This document shows, in pieces, positions 53,091 to 64,000 of a DNA stretch of 64,000 bases. Where the stretch lies: positions 26,312,535 to 26,376,534 of the forward strand of contig CM039465.1 of NCBI GenBank assembly GCA_022414725.1. The letters are read 5' to 3'. Under the pieces are notes generated by a model. It searched no databases and was not told the DNA's origin. It saw only the letters and a list, made by a program, of their open reading frames with translations. Each line of letters opens with the position of its first letter. Within the stretch, counting starts at the first letter, position 1. Source of the DNA: Microglena sp. YARC. Taxonomy: Eukaryota > Chlorophyta > Chlorophyceae > Chlamydomonadales > Chlamydomonadaceae. The position numbers and the translations under genes were made by a program.

Positions 53091-55020
53091 TAAAAAAAAA
53101 ACTGAACCATCAACCACCTACCACCAAACCCCAACCACCAACCACCACCTCCCACTCCAAAGACATCACCAGCCACTGACCACCACACTGACCTCCAACC
53201 ACCTACCACTAAACAACCACAACCTCTCTCCCAGTAAAAGCATCAACGACATCTAGGAAGCCAAGCCAATGACTTGCCAGACTGCGATACCGTTGGATTC
53301 CTGTGGTAGCCCACCAATCTCCACCAGCGCCCAACCACCAACCACCTACCACCAACCAGCAACCACCACCTTGCTCCCTCTAAAAGGATCAAGCGACATC
53401 TACGAAGCCAAGCCGATAACCTGTCAGACTGCGATGTCAGATGGAATCCTGTGGTAGACCACCAACCACCACCAACCACCAAAACCCAACCACCGACCAT
53501 TAAACCCCAACCACCAACCACCTACCATCCAACCCAAACCACCAACCATCAAACTCCAACCACCTACCATCAAACCCCAACCACCTACCATCAAACACCA
53601 ACCACCAACCACCTACCACCAACGACCACCTCCCTCCCTCAAAAAGCATCAACGACAACCATGAAGCCAAGCAGATGATCTGTCAGACTGCAATGTCAGA
53701 TGGAGTCCTGTGGTAGCCCACCAACCACCAACCAGCAACCTCCAACCAGCAACCACCAAACCCGAACCATCAACCACCTACCACCAACCACCAACCACCA
53801 AACCCCAACCACCAACCACCACCTCCCTCCCTCCAAAGACATCACCAGCCACTGACCACCACACTGACCTCCAACCACCTACCACCAAACAACCACCACC
53901 TCTCTCCCAGTAAAAGCATCAACGACATCTACGAAGCCAAGCCAATGACTTGACAGAATGCGATGTCAGATGGAGTCCTGTGGTAACCCACCAATAACCA
54001 ACCACCTAACCTCACCCACCAACCACCTATCATCAAACCCAAACCATCTACCACCATCCACCGACCACCATCTCTCTCCCCCTCTAAAAGCATCAACGAC
54101 ATCTACGAAGCCAAGCCAATGACTTGACAGACTGCGATACCAGATGGAGTCCTGTGGTAGCCCACCAACCTCCCCCAACAACCAACCACCAACCACCAAC
54201 CAGCAACCACCACCTTGCTCCCTCTAAAAGGATCAAGCGACATCTACGAAGCCAAGCCGATGACCTGTCAGACTGCGATGTCAGATGGAATCCTGTGGTA
54301 GACCACCAACCACCACCAACCACCAAACCCCAACCACCGACCATTAAACCTTAACCACCTACCATTAAACCCCAATCACCTACCATCCAACCCAAACCAC
54401 CAACCATCAAACTCCAACCACCTACCATCAAACCCCAACCGCCAACCACCTACCACCAACGACCACCTCCCTCCCTCAAAAAGCATCAACGACATCTACG
54501 AAGCCAAGCCAATGATTTGACAGATCGGATGTCAGGTGGAGTCAAGTGGTAACCCACCAACAACCAACCACCAACCACCCAACCTCACCCCCCAACCACC
54601 TACCATCAAACACAAACCATCAACCACCAGCCACCGACCACCACCTCTCTCTCCCTCTAAAAGCATCAACGACATCTACGAAGCCAAGCCAATGACCTGT
54701 CAGACTGTGATGTCAAATAAAGTCCTGTGGTAATCCACCAACGTCTAACTACCACCCACCACCCACCAAACACCAACCACCAACCACCCACCATCAAACC
54801 CAAACCACCAACCACCAGCCACCAACCACAACCTCTCTCCCTCTAAAAGGATCAACGACATCTACGAAGCCAAGCCAATGATTTGTCAGACTGCAATGTC
54901 AGATGGAGTCCTGTGGTGACCCAAAAACCTCCAACCACCAACCACCAATCACCAAACACCTATCACCTACCACAAACCACAAACCACCTACCACCTACCA
55001 GCAACCACCTCCCTCGCTCC
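53090..55020 (+). repeat. Compound satellite: CCAACCA arrays plus copies of an exon edge
   Basis: About ten copies of a ~75 bp core (AAAAGCATCAACGACATCTA, CGAAGCCAAGCCAATGACTT, then GTCAGACTGCGATGTCAGAT) are separated by 60-200 bp of (CCAACCA/CCACCAA)n. Cores begin near 53233, 53385, 53640, 53915, 54087, 54225, 54480, 54660 and 54850. Each core matches the first ~60 bp of the exon at 55027, and several keep its CTCTCTCCCAG/CCCTCTA acceptor edge. Confidence 0.85.
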
Positions 55021-55026
55021 CTCTAG

Positions 55027-55206
55027 GAGCATTAACGACATCTACGAAGCCAAGCCGATGACCTGGCAGTCTGCAATGTCAGATGACCCTGCGTCAGTTG
55101 CTTCGGTTGGGGTTTGGTGGTCTAGTCGACTGACACCAGAAGTTTCTGTGACTGTGGTGACCCAGGCATCCGTCGATCGTGTACCGCAACTGTACTCGCA
55201 ATGCAG
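55027..55206 (+). CDS. LARGE/GT49-like glycosyltransferase, exon (180 nt)
   Basis: The acceptor is CTCGCTCCCTCTAG (AG at 55025-55026) and the donor GTCAGT at 55207. The frame encodes SINDIYEAKPMTWQSAMSDD and ends VSVTVVTQASVDRVPQLYSQ-C-(R). The exon is phase-compatible with the one at 58296: it ends in two bases (AG) and the next exon begins with G, making the Arg codon. The segment 'TVVTQ-x-S-x-DR' followed by W-x-GPLSAALY matches the start of the catalytic domain of LARGE-type glycosyltransferases (family GT49), Golgi enzymes that extend glycans with xylose/glucuronic acid or N-acetylglucosamine. The DxD metal motif lies further along and is not in this window. Confidence 0.6.
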
Positions 55207-55640
55207 GTCAGTTTTCTGTATGGGTAGGGGTAGGGGGGGGGGGGGGGGATAAGGGCGTACCTCAACTGTACTCGCAATGCAGGTCAGTTTTCCTGTGACT
55301 GTAGTGACCCAGGCATCTGTGGATCGTATACCGCAACTGTACTCGCAATGCAGGTCAGTTTTCTGTATGGGTACTTTTTTAAAGCGTAAATTTTGCTAAA
55401 ACGGGGTCAAAACTAGCGACCACTATTTATAGCGGGAAACCAATCCCGGTAACAGACATAAATACATTGCCCTGCCCTGCCCTATATGTCCCTATGTACC
55501 TGGAATAACTGAAAAATATCAGGTAAAATAAAAATAAAAAAAGAAAGGACAATCATGTTGCTGCAGGTTGTGGTGTGGTGTGGTCCCTTGTCTGCTGCCC
55601 TATCTGTCCCTTTTGCCTAGTTAGATAAGCTACCCCTTGA
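55207..55640 (+). repeat. Intron start with two copies of the exon's 3' edge
   Basis: After the donor a G-run follows, then CAACTGTACTCGCAATGCAGGT (55263-55284) and a longer copy GTGACTGTAGTGACCCAGGC...CTCGCAATGCAGGTCAG (about 55298-55356). Both repeat the last 20-60 bp of the exon plus its donor. A T/A-rich stretch with no gene follows. Confidence 0.8.
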
Positions 55641-56175
55641 CTGTAACCCACCACCCACCCACCACCCACCCGCCACCCACCCACCACCCACCCGCCACCC
55701 ACCAACCACCAACCACCCACCCACCAACCATCCACCCACCCACCACCCACCACCCAATTCCCATTCCACCACCCACCACCCACCACCCACCCACCATCCA
55801 CCCACCACCCACCCACCCCCACCAATTCCCATCCACCACCCACCACCCACCCACCATCCACCCACCACCCACCCACCACCCAATTCCCATCCACCACCCA
55901 CCCACCACCCAATTCCCATCCACCACCCACCACCCACCCACCATCCACCCACCCCACCCACCCCACCCCCAATTCCCATCCACCACCCACCACCCACCCA
56001 CCATCCACCCACCACCCACCCACCACCCAATTCCCATCCACACCACACCCACCACCCAATTCCCATCCACCACCCACCACCCACCCACCATCCACCCACC
56101 ACCCACCCACCACCCAATTCCCATCCACCACCCACCACCCACCCACCATCCACCCACCACCCACCCACCAGCATT
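55640..56175. repeat. (CCACCCACCACCCACCCACCATCCA)n satellite
   Basis: Nearly pure CCACCCA-type DNA with AATTCCCATCCACCACC punctuation about every 60-110 bp. It is open in all frames on both strands (Thr/His/Pro or Gly/Trp/Val repeats), which is a composition artefact, not coding. Confidence 0.95.
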
Positions 56176-57900
56176 TACAAAAATCAATTCTTGACATTTA
56201 TTGTGCTGCAGATCTTAGCATGGTCCCTTGTCAGCCGCCCTATTTGTCCCTCTGTACTAGGAGGAGGGTGCCCTGGACCATGTGACATCTGAAAACGTGC
56301 AGGTCCTCGCATTGACAGGCGTTTCTAATGTTCAATAATTGATATTTACTGTGCTGCAGGTCTTGGCGTGGTCCTTTGTTAGCCGCCCTATACCCCTGGA
56401 TTGTAACCCACCATGCACCACCCACCCACCACCCACCCACCCAACCACCCCACATGCACCACCCACACATCAACCACCACCAACCACCCACCACCCACCA
56501 CCCACCACCAACCACCCACCAACCACCCACCACAACCACCACCAACCACCCACCACCACCCACCACCAACCACCACCACCATCACCAACCACCAACACCA
56601 ACCACCATGCACCACCATCACCAACCAACCACCCAACCACCAACCACCCACCACCCACCCCACCACACCACCACCCACCACCACCACCACCCACCACCAA
56701 CCACCACCAACCACCCACCACCACCACCACCCCACCACCACCAACCAACCACCACCACTAACCCCCACCCACCACCAACCGACCACCCACCACCCACCAC
56801 CCACCCACCACTTACCACCCACCACCACCAACCACCCACCACCCACCCACCAACCACCCACCAACAACCACCACCCACCCACCCACCAAACACCAAACAC
56901 CACAGATCCTCACGTTGACATGCGTTCTAATATTCAATTCTTGACATTCACTGTGCAGGACTTGGCGTGGTCCCTTGTCAGCTGCCCCACACCCCTTAGA
57001 CTGTAACCCACCACCCACCCACAATGGTGGTCACTGTGCAGGACTTGGCATGGTCCCTTGTCAGCTGCCCTACACCCCTTAGACTGTAACCCACCACGCA
57101 CCACCCACCCACCACCCACCACCCACCAACACTGGTGGTCACTGTGCAGGACTTGGCGTGGTCCCTTGTCTACCGCCCTATATCCCTGGACTGTAACCCA
57201 CCACCCACCACCCACCCACCCATCACCACCCACCACCACACCCACCCACACTGGTGGTCACTAAGCAGGACTTGGCGTGGTCCCTTGTCAGCTGCCCTAT
57301 ACCCTTAGACTGTTACCCACCACGCACCACCCACCCACCACCCACCACCCACCACCCACCCACACTGATGGTCACTGTGCAGGTCTTGGCGTGGTCCCTT
57401 GTCAGCCGCCCTATACCCCTTAGACTGTTACCCACCACGCACCACCCACCCACTACCCACCACCCACCCACACTGGAGGTCACTGTGCAGGTCTTGGCGT
57501 GGTCCCTTGTCAGCTGCCCTATACCCCTTAGACTGTTACCCACCCACGCACCCACCCACCACCACCACCACCACCACCCACCCACACTGGAGGTCACTGT
57601 GCAGGTCTTGGCGTGGTCCCTTGTCAGCCGCCCTTTACCCCTTAGACTGTTACCCACCACGCACCACCACCCGCCACCCACCACCCACCACCCACCCACC
57701 CATCACCACCCACCACCCACCACCCACCACCCACCCACACTGGAGGTCACTGTGCAGGTCTTGGCGTGGTCCCTTGTCAGCCGCCCTATACCCCTTAGAC
57801 TGTGACCCACCACGCACCAACCACCAACACCCACCAACACTGGTGGTCACTGTGTAGGTCTTGGCGTGGTCCCTTGTCAGCTGCCCTATGTGTAGGGGTC
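56176..57900 (+). repeat. CCACCCA arrays interrupted by ~12 copies of an exon edge
   Basis: A ~60 bp core (CACTGTGCAGGTCTTGGCGT, GGTCCCTTGTCAGCCGCCCT, then ATACCCCTTAGACTGT) recurs near 56208, 56350, 56950, 57035, 57140, 57265, 57370, 57483, 57595, 57745 and 57850, separated by CCACCCA arrays. The core is the 3' splice site plus the first ~40 bp of the exon at 58296. A longer copy at 56208-56330 includes most of the exon, with stops. Confidence 0.88.
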
Positions 57901-57904
57901 GGCA

Positions 57905-58045
57905 ATATGATATCATATGATACCATGTCATCCTTTTGTATCATATGATATCATGTCATCATATGATATCATATGATTCAGGTGGTCTGACTAGGTAACT
58001 GTCATTTTTGTATGATATCATATGATATCATACTCGTCTTTGGTC
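57905..58045. repeat. TATGATATCA palindromic cluster
   Basis: About ten copies of the self-complementary words ATATGATATCATAT and TGATATCA, with CATGTCATC interruptions. It can fold into hairpins or cruciforms. Confidence 0.85.
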
Positions 58046-58059
58046 AACATCATGTGATT

Positions 58060-58190
58060 TGCCGTTTCCTACCTATGTGTCCCTCTGTACCAAGGAGAGG
58101 GAACCTTGGACCATTTGACAGCTGACAACGTGCAGAAACTCGCGATGACAGGCATTCTAATTTTTAATTCCTGAAATTTACTCTGCAGGT
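58060..58190 (+). pseudogene. Extra copy of the GT49-like exon
   Basis: The frame VPLYQGEGTLDHLTADNVQK then LAMTG is a diverged copy of the exon at 58296. It is followed by an intron-like end, TTTACTCTGCAG, and another partial exon start (SWRGPLS). It lacks its own donor at the expected place. Confidence 0.6.
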
Positions 58191-58295
58191 CTTGGCGTGG
58201 TCCCTTGTCTGTTCCCCTACTCCTGGACTGTAACCCACCACCCACCACCCCTCCCCACCACCCACCACCCACCCACACTGGTGGTCACTGTGCAG

Positions 58296-58410
58296 GTCTT
58301 GGCGTGGTCCCTTGTCCGCCGCCCTATATGTCCCTCTGTACCAAGAGGAGGGCACCCTGGACCATTTGACAGCTAACAACGTGCAGATCCTCGAGGTAGC
58401 TGCTGAGAAG
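58296..58410 (+). CDS. LARGE/GT49-like glycosyltransferase, next exon (115 nt)
   Basis: The acceptor CACTGTGCAG ends at 58295 and the donor GTGAGTAAAA starts at 58411. With the Arg codon completed from the previous exon, it encodes SWRGPLSAALYVPLYQEEGT then LDHLTANNVQILEVAAEK in phase 0. W-x-GP-(L/I)-S-x-A-x-Y-x-P is the most recognisable part of the GT49 catalytic start. The downstream exons, which should contain the 'YP-x-N-x-LRN' and DxD parts, were not found before 64000. Confidence 0.65.
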
Positions 58411-59035
58411 GTGAGTAAAAGGAATAGTGGGAGGAAGATCAGCAACCCCAAGGCATTAGTTGGTAGCTGCTGAGAAGGTGAGAAGCTGCTGAGAAGGTGA
58501 GTTAACGGAATAGTGGGATGTAGATCAGCACCCCCAAAGCATCAGTGGGTAGCTACTGAGAAGGTGAGAAGCTGCTGAGAAGGTGAGTAAACGGAATAGT
58601 GGGATGCAGATCAGCACCCCCAAAGCATCAGTTGGTAGCTGCTGAGAAGGTGAGAAGCTGCTGAGAAGGTGAGTAAAAGGAATAGTGGGATGTAGATCAG
58701 CACCCCCAAAGCATCAGTTGGTAGCTGCTGAGAAGGTGAGAAGCTGCTGAGAAGGTGAGTAAAAAGAATAGTGGGATGTAGATCAGCACTGCCAAAGCAT
58801 CAGTTGGTAGCTGCTGAGAAGGTGAGAAGCTGCTGAGAAGGTGAGTAAACGGAATAGTGGGATGTAGATCAGCAACCCCAAAGTACAGCAGAGCACACAC
58901 AACACAACACATACAATATACACAGCACAAGACACATTACGCAACACACACAACACAACACACATCCTCGAGGAAGCTGCTGAGAAGGTGAGTGAAAAGA
59001 ATAGTAGGATGAAGATCAACAACCCCAAAGTACAG
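58411..59035 (+). repeat. 86 bp tandem repeat made from an exon 3' edge and its donor
   Basis: GTGAGTAAAA-type donors recur at 58411, 58498, 58583, 58670, 58755 and 58841 (86 bp period), and once more at about 58988. Each is preceded by GCTGCTGAGAAG, the last codons of the 58296 exon, usually twice. The rest of the unit is intron start (GGAATAGTGGGATGTAGATC). Confidence 0.9.
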
Positions 59036-59440
59036 CACACACAACACAACACACAATACACACAACACAACACACATGGTGTGTGTTGTGTGTGTGTGGT
59101 GGGTGTTGTGTTTGTTGTGTGTGTGGTGGGTGTATGTGGTGGGCGGGTGGTGTATGGTTGTGTGTTAGTGGTCTGTGGGTGGTGGGTGTGGTGGTGGTGG
59201 GGGGATGGTGGTGGGTGTGTGTGTGGGTGTGTGGTGGATAGTGTTGTGTGTGTGGGGGGGTGCGGGTAGTGGGATGAAGATCGGCAACCAGTTGCTATAT
59301 AGTGGTGGGTGGTGTGTTTGTGTGTGTAAAAGTAAAATAAATGGTGGGATGAAGATCAGCAACCATCCACCAATCATCAACCACCACCCATCCACCATCC
59401 ACCACCCACCCACCACCCAATATATAGTAACCCCAAAGCA
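59036..59440. repeat. CA/GT-rich simple sequence with fragments of the 86 bp unit
   Basis: ACACAACACA on one side and GTGTGTTGTG/GTGGTGGG on the other form an imperfect inverted arrangement around 59075. Two diverged 'tggtgggatgaagatc(a/g)gcaacc' pieces belong to the previous repeat. Confidence 0.8.
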
Positions 59441-59850
59441 TCAGTTGGCATATAGACATGCAATGCCAGCTTGTGTGAACATGGGGCAATATGTATGTAT
59501 GTATGTATGTATGCTACAGTCCAGGGCTAGGCCAAATAGGCTAAAAGGACTTGCCCAACCGTGTAGGAAGGGCTTGAAAAGAAAAAGGACTAACGAACTG
59601 AACCCCAAACAATCGTTCTACCGACGGGGGCAATGTGCCATGCCAGTAAGCATGATGTTCACACACCATGCACTGCCTCATCATAACTGCACCATGGGTC
59701 TCCAGGTTGAAAGTAAGGTAAGCAAGACAAGGCATACAACCAACCGAGGTTTCCAGGATCCAGAATCATTTGAGACTCCACGGATCTCTCTTGAAAAGGC
59801 GTGAAAACCTCGCGATCAAACAAGTCGCAAGTCACGTACTAGACGTTGAG
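59441..59850. other. No gene recognised
   Basis: A short (ATGT)n tract at 59489-59512 and a plus frame to 59804 without a known domain. Confidence 0.3.
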
Positions 59851-61497
59851 TAGCACCTAAAGAACATACATACATACACGCGTACATACATACATCTATA
59901 TATATGTAGACATACATGGATTTTTGAGAACAGTTCGCGACCCCCCCCCCCCCCCCCCCCTGGCGCTAGCTGGCTTTCAACTTAATTAGCGAGTTACTAA
60001 TAGCGAATCACCCAACTAACCACCCTTGGCTATCGGCAGTTGGCAGCAAAACTTCGCAGCAACTCGAGCAACTTGGCAGTAACTCGAGCAATTCGAGCAA
60101 CTTTTCACACTAACTTCGCAGAAACTCGAGCAACTTTCAAACTCCAGCCCATTTCCGTCTCTTTCTTCCGTTCCGCATCATGCTTCAAATAGTTTCCATC
60201 CTTCCATCCTTCAATACTTTGCTGCTTCTACGCGAACTTGAGCACATATGAAGAAGAGCAGTAGAGCAGAAGAGCAGCCAGTCAGCGCGCACAGCGAGCT
60301 CGTCAGACCGACGAGGAAAAGGGCCATGAAAACCAGCCTCGTCGTTCATCAGATGCTGCCAACCCGCAGCAGCGCGCAGCTTACAACCAGGCCAGACGCA
60401 AAGCTCATGCAGCCAAGCCCTGGAAATCAACGCCAGGCTAATACTCAGACAGGACGTGAACCTTGCAGGCTGCCCCGCGCAATTTGCGATTGATGTGTTG
60501 TCATCCTCTCCACCAACGTCATGCAATCGCATTGCCTGGTCGGCAGGCAATTCTTACAAGATACTTTTGCATTTCTTGAGACCTCCACTGGCATTGCCTC
60601 CCCTAAGCGATATGGCCCTTGCACCCCTCATCCAATCTCTTTTCATTGTTTCAAGCATTGATACATCGGTTGCTTAGCATGTTGCGATACAGGACTGGCT
60701 GAAATTTCCTGGTCAAAACAACAGCTGCAGACTCAACTGTGTTACGCGCAAAGAAGAAGCTGCAGGCATGTCGCTGTGTGATTGTCGCTGTGTGATTGCG
60801 CACGCCCGGTATTCTCAGCGGGGTCGGCTTTCGCAAGCTATTGGCAGGTTGGATCCGCAGCCTGCTCTTTATCCACTTCGTAATTCTGCATGATCTAGGC
60901 CCACAGCTGGAGTGGAAGGGATGAGGTAGGGGGAAGGGGATACCGCATGCGTGCCGGTGGTTCGGGAAAGAGAGGGTGGGGGGAGGATCGAGGGTGGCCC
61001 ACCATGGGTGGAAATGACTGGGGTGAGGGGAGGGGGGAGAAAGAGAAAGAGTGTAGATGGGGTGGGAGGGGGGAAGGGGGGCATTTGGGTGGTGTGGAGA
61101 TGGCTGGGGGTAGGGGGGTATATTTGGGTGGTGTGGAGATGACTGGGGGTTAGGTGGGGTGCAAGGGGGATAAACAGAGTGTGTGTGTCAAGGGGGTGGG
61201 GATGGGGGGCAGGAAGATTTAGGGGGAAACAGGGATCATGTAGGTCCTGGGGGCTGGGGTGGGGGGGTATATTTATAGTAGGGAAAGGAAGGGGGCATGT
61301 GTTCAATATTTTGCAAAGGGGAATGGAAATATCTTGACTGTTGGCATGTGAGTAAGGGGGGGAGGGGGGGGGGGGGGGGGGGGGGGCGGTGTACGTTCAA
61401 GGGCGTTGCACGTTATGTAACCCAGGCCAGAACAGGGCCCAGGACTTGGGTGGGTGGGGTGGCGGGTGGCCTCCGGCCACACGGGCAATGTACTAGT

Positions 61498-61637
61498 ACA
61501 TACATACATACATACATACATACATACATACATACACACATACATACATACATACATACATACATACATACATACATACATACATACATACATACATACA
61601 TACATACATACATACATACATACATACATACATACAT
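61498..61637. repeat. (CATA)n microsatellite
   Basis: About 35 CATA units with one CACA interruption. Confidence 0.97.
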
Positions 61638-63138
61638 CTATATATATAAAGAAATCATGGTCGTGGTGGTCGCGGTGGTCGTGGTGGTCGTGGTGGTCGT
61701 GGTGGTGTCATCATCGCGTGCCCACGTGCGAAGTGTAACCGACTTGCAACCGACTTTTCGTTCACCCAACTAGCAACTCCCCGCCTAGCGGAATTTTCAA
61801 ACACCAAAACTGCAGATTCGCTAAGCTAAGCGCGCGCGCTCATAGCAAGTCCACAATTGCCTCCGATACTATGACGGCAAGACATTTAGAATCAGAAGAT
61901 CCTCTCCTCGGAGGTCACCAGCCGACCCTCATATGGCTTGGCATGGCGCTCGGAATAATAGCTTTCAGTTCTTCACGGGATAATGCGACCATGATGCATG
62001 GCAACGGTCATAATGGACAGGAGGGCCCGCAAAAACGCCAGCCAGCGCTCAAAGCGAGCTTGCCAGAGCAAGGAAGACAGGGAAATAGCCAACAAGCGTC
62101 GACGTGATGCCCGCGCTGCCCGATCCGAGGAGCTACGTCATGCTGGTAATCTCGCAAGGAGTCAGGAATGAGCTACCGTGCCTGAGGAGGAACACGAAGC
62201 TGGTAAACCAATCCAGGCGCTAAGACGATGCTGCCCAGCCTGAGGAATTATGCCAGGATCATAATCAAGCCAGACCTTCATATCGTGATGCTTTTTTTCT
62301 CCGTCTGCGAGCGTTGCCACCATTCATCTCACGCATGCGCAATTTTTCCATGCCATCGCATCACATTCGTAGTGATTGGCATCCAGTTGCGATTAATTAC
62401 CTTTGTTCAGATCGCCATGGTCATTCCGTCCCCCTGGACACTCTCGCGCATGCCACGATCATCCCATCTTTGCAAGCTCTTTTCGTTGTATAGAATATGA
62501 AGTACGTTGCTGCGATTTTTGCTGTTCTGAGTTGATCGAGTCTCGACTGGGGCACTGTACGAGAAGACGAAGCTGCAGGTTTGTAGCCATGCAATTGCAC
62601 CAGTCCGGTGTTCTCGGGGCGATCGGAATCTGAGCGACTGAGCGCTCGCAATGTTGGTAGGTTCGAAGCACAGCGGTTCCCTCTTTCTGCACGATTGAAT
62701 CCCACAGGGTGAAGTGAAGGGTACGAGGTAGGGAGAAGAAGATTGTGTGTGCGTGTTGGTGGTTGGGGGAAGGGAGGGTGGTGGGGGGTAAGGTGAGAGA
62801 AAGAGAGTGCGTGTGGATGGGGTGGGTGAGAGGTAGGGAGAGGTCAGAATGGGGGGGAGGGGGGGATGGTATGTGTTTATGACAGGGTGGGAGGCCACAC
62901 CTGAAGCAGAAGGGGAATAGGTAGGGAGAAGAAGTGTGTGTGCGGGGGGGGGGGGGGGGGGGAGAGGCAGGGGAGCGTCGAGCAAGGGCTGAGATGGCTG
63001 ATTTCTTGACTGTGTGTAAGGAAGGGGGGGGGGGAGGGGGGGCATACAAGGGCGTTACCCGTTATTTAACCCAAACCCGACTAGGACCCATGGCCTGGGT
63101 GGGGGGTGGCCACCAGCCACACGGGCTACCGTACTAGT

Positions 63139-63243
63139 ACATACATACATACATACATACATACATACATACATACATACATACATACATACATACATAC
63201 ATACATACATACATACATACATGCATACATACATACATACATA
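63139..63243. repeat. (CATA)n microsatellite
   Basis: About 26 CATA units with one CATG interruption. Confidence 0.97.
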
Positions 63244-63517
63244 CCAGGGTTATTTTTAAGGAAAATTGGCCACCCCCCTTTCATCGCAATAATGGTTCTG
63301 GAGCCAATTGCCCTGAATCCAGAAATAGCAAATATCGCAGGGTTCCAAAATTCCTTGGGATTCAAGTCAAAAAACCCAGGTCAGCCAGGCTTAGTCAGCT
63401 TCAGGCCAAATCTAGACAAGGCCAAGCATAAAAACTATGGGTTTCATCGCAGGGCTGATTCCGAAAATTGTGGGTTTTATCGCATAATGCGAAATTTCGC
63501 AGCTAAAAAAACCCTGA

Positions 63518-63541
63518 TACATACATACATACATACATAAA

Positions 63542-63572
<31 letters not shown>
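63518..63572. repeat. (CATA)n microsatellite
   Basis: About 13 units with one AATA interruption, at the start of the third diverged unit. Confidence 0.95.
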
Positions 63573-63576
<4 letters not shown>

Positions 63577-64000
63577 GTAAACATACAGGGATTTTTGCGA
63601 GCTGGCGCTGGCTGGCTATCGGATTTTTCGTGAAGTGGTTTAGAGTTTAGGGAACCTAGCGTAGCCTTTACTGCGCCGACTTCCCACCCCACTCCCCACC
63701 CAAATTTCAAAATAACAGAGCAGATACGCTAAATAAGCATCGCGCGCAAGCTCATTTCGTGTTGATATCTGTATCCATCTTTTTCCGCATTCGTTTTGAG
63801 CGCCTGTTCAGACCAACGATGGCACTCCGACTCACCATCGTCTATAATATTTTGCTTCTCGATGCCACCATGTAAGCGCACAACCAACCACATTTAGACA
63901 GAAGGGCGGCGAATACAGCCAGCTAGCAAGATCTTCATCAGACCGAAAGGCGAGCTCTTCAGACCGACGAGGATAGGAGCGATGCAAACCAGCTTCGACG

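Larger units (their letters stand above)
59851..64000. repeat. Diverged ~1.7-1.9 kb direct repeats bounded by (CATA)n
   Basis: Three partial units begin after CATACAT(A)TATATATGTA-type junctions (about 59,900, 61,640 and 63,580). They share 'gaccgacgagga' segments, an A/G-rich 'gaggtagggagaag' part and, at the end, 'GGCGTT(G/A)C(A/C)CGTTAT...ACGGGC(A/T)A..GTACTAGTACATA'. They look like a non-autonomous element with a tetranucleotide tail, or a higher-order satellite. No conserved protein was seen. Confidence 0.6.

Noticed and set aside
53090..55020. Telomere-like CCAACCA repeats
   Set aside because: The motif is interrupted every 60-200 bp by exon-edge cores and does not match known telomeric units such as CCCTAAA or CCCTAA.
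55553..57006. Long open frames on both strands coding Thr/His/Pro or Gly/Trp/Val repeats
   Set aside because: They arise from CCACCCA satellite DNA, which lacks stop codons in most frames. They are open on both strands at once and have no non-repetitive domain.
61303..61773. Frames coding Tyr-Val-Cys-Met or His-Thr-Tyr-Ile repeats
   Set aside because: Translation of the (CATA)n microsatellite only.

Overview
The window is eukaryotic nuclear DNA, most likely from a unicellular alga or another protist. The evidence is a gene with two clean GT-AG introns (JmjC-like, 20190-22545), two spliced exons of a LARGE/GT49-like glycosyltransferase (near 55.1 and 58.3 kb), a tRNA-derived SINE, several Tc1/mariner families, two unrelated LINEs and large intronic satellites. 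A Dualen-like LINE points weakly to a green-algal-type host. The species cannot be named from sequence alone.

Region 1, 1-20.2 kb: remains of giant-virus-like (NCLDV-type) genes broken up by transposons. They include an RPB2-type RNA polymerase subunit with an internal stop and a frameshift, a carboxylate-amine ligase/amidoligase-like gene, two F-box plus leucine-rich-repeat genes, a caspase-like domain next to a retropepsin-like fragment, an unknown gene with a mimivirus-type AAAATTGA promoter motif and a 3' hairpin, a HicB-like protein and several unnamed fragments. The invaders are a 4.3 kb LINE (4094-8432), at least three families of TA-flanked mariner ends, and a Fanzor (eukaryotic TnpB-like) remnant at the left edge.

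Region 2, 20.2-23.2 kb: the spliced JmjC-like gene on the minus strand, with a ~220 bp satellite in its second intron and a 103 bp satellite upstream.

Region 3, 23.2-35.4 kb: one very long, decayed LINE on the minus strand. It has a cysteine-protease-like domain (Josephin-like signature), an AP-type endonuclease, reverse transcriptase, RNase H and a C-terminal restriction-like endonuclease, which is the Dualen/RandI domain set.

Region 4, 35.4-50.5 kb: two direct tandem copies of a ~7.5 kb element. It encodes a B-family DNA polymerase palm fragment joined to an SF1 helicase and an HNH nuclease, plus a separate retroviral-type (rve) integrase. Both copies carry the same 1.4 kb insertion directly after the helicase Walker A motif. 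Copy 1 alone carries a SINE with a perfect target-site duplication.

Region 5, 50.5-59.4 kb: satellites. They resolve into introns of a glycosyltransferase gene whose exon edges have been copied many times and embedded in CCAACCA- or CCACCCA-type arrays.

Region 6, 59.4-64 kb: diverged ~1.7-1.9 kb direct repeats separated by (CATA)n tracts, with no recognisable gene.

Almost every coding region is broken, so this reads as a silenced, repeat-rich locus with viral relics. The JmjC-like gene is the only complete, intact gene I can defend.
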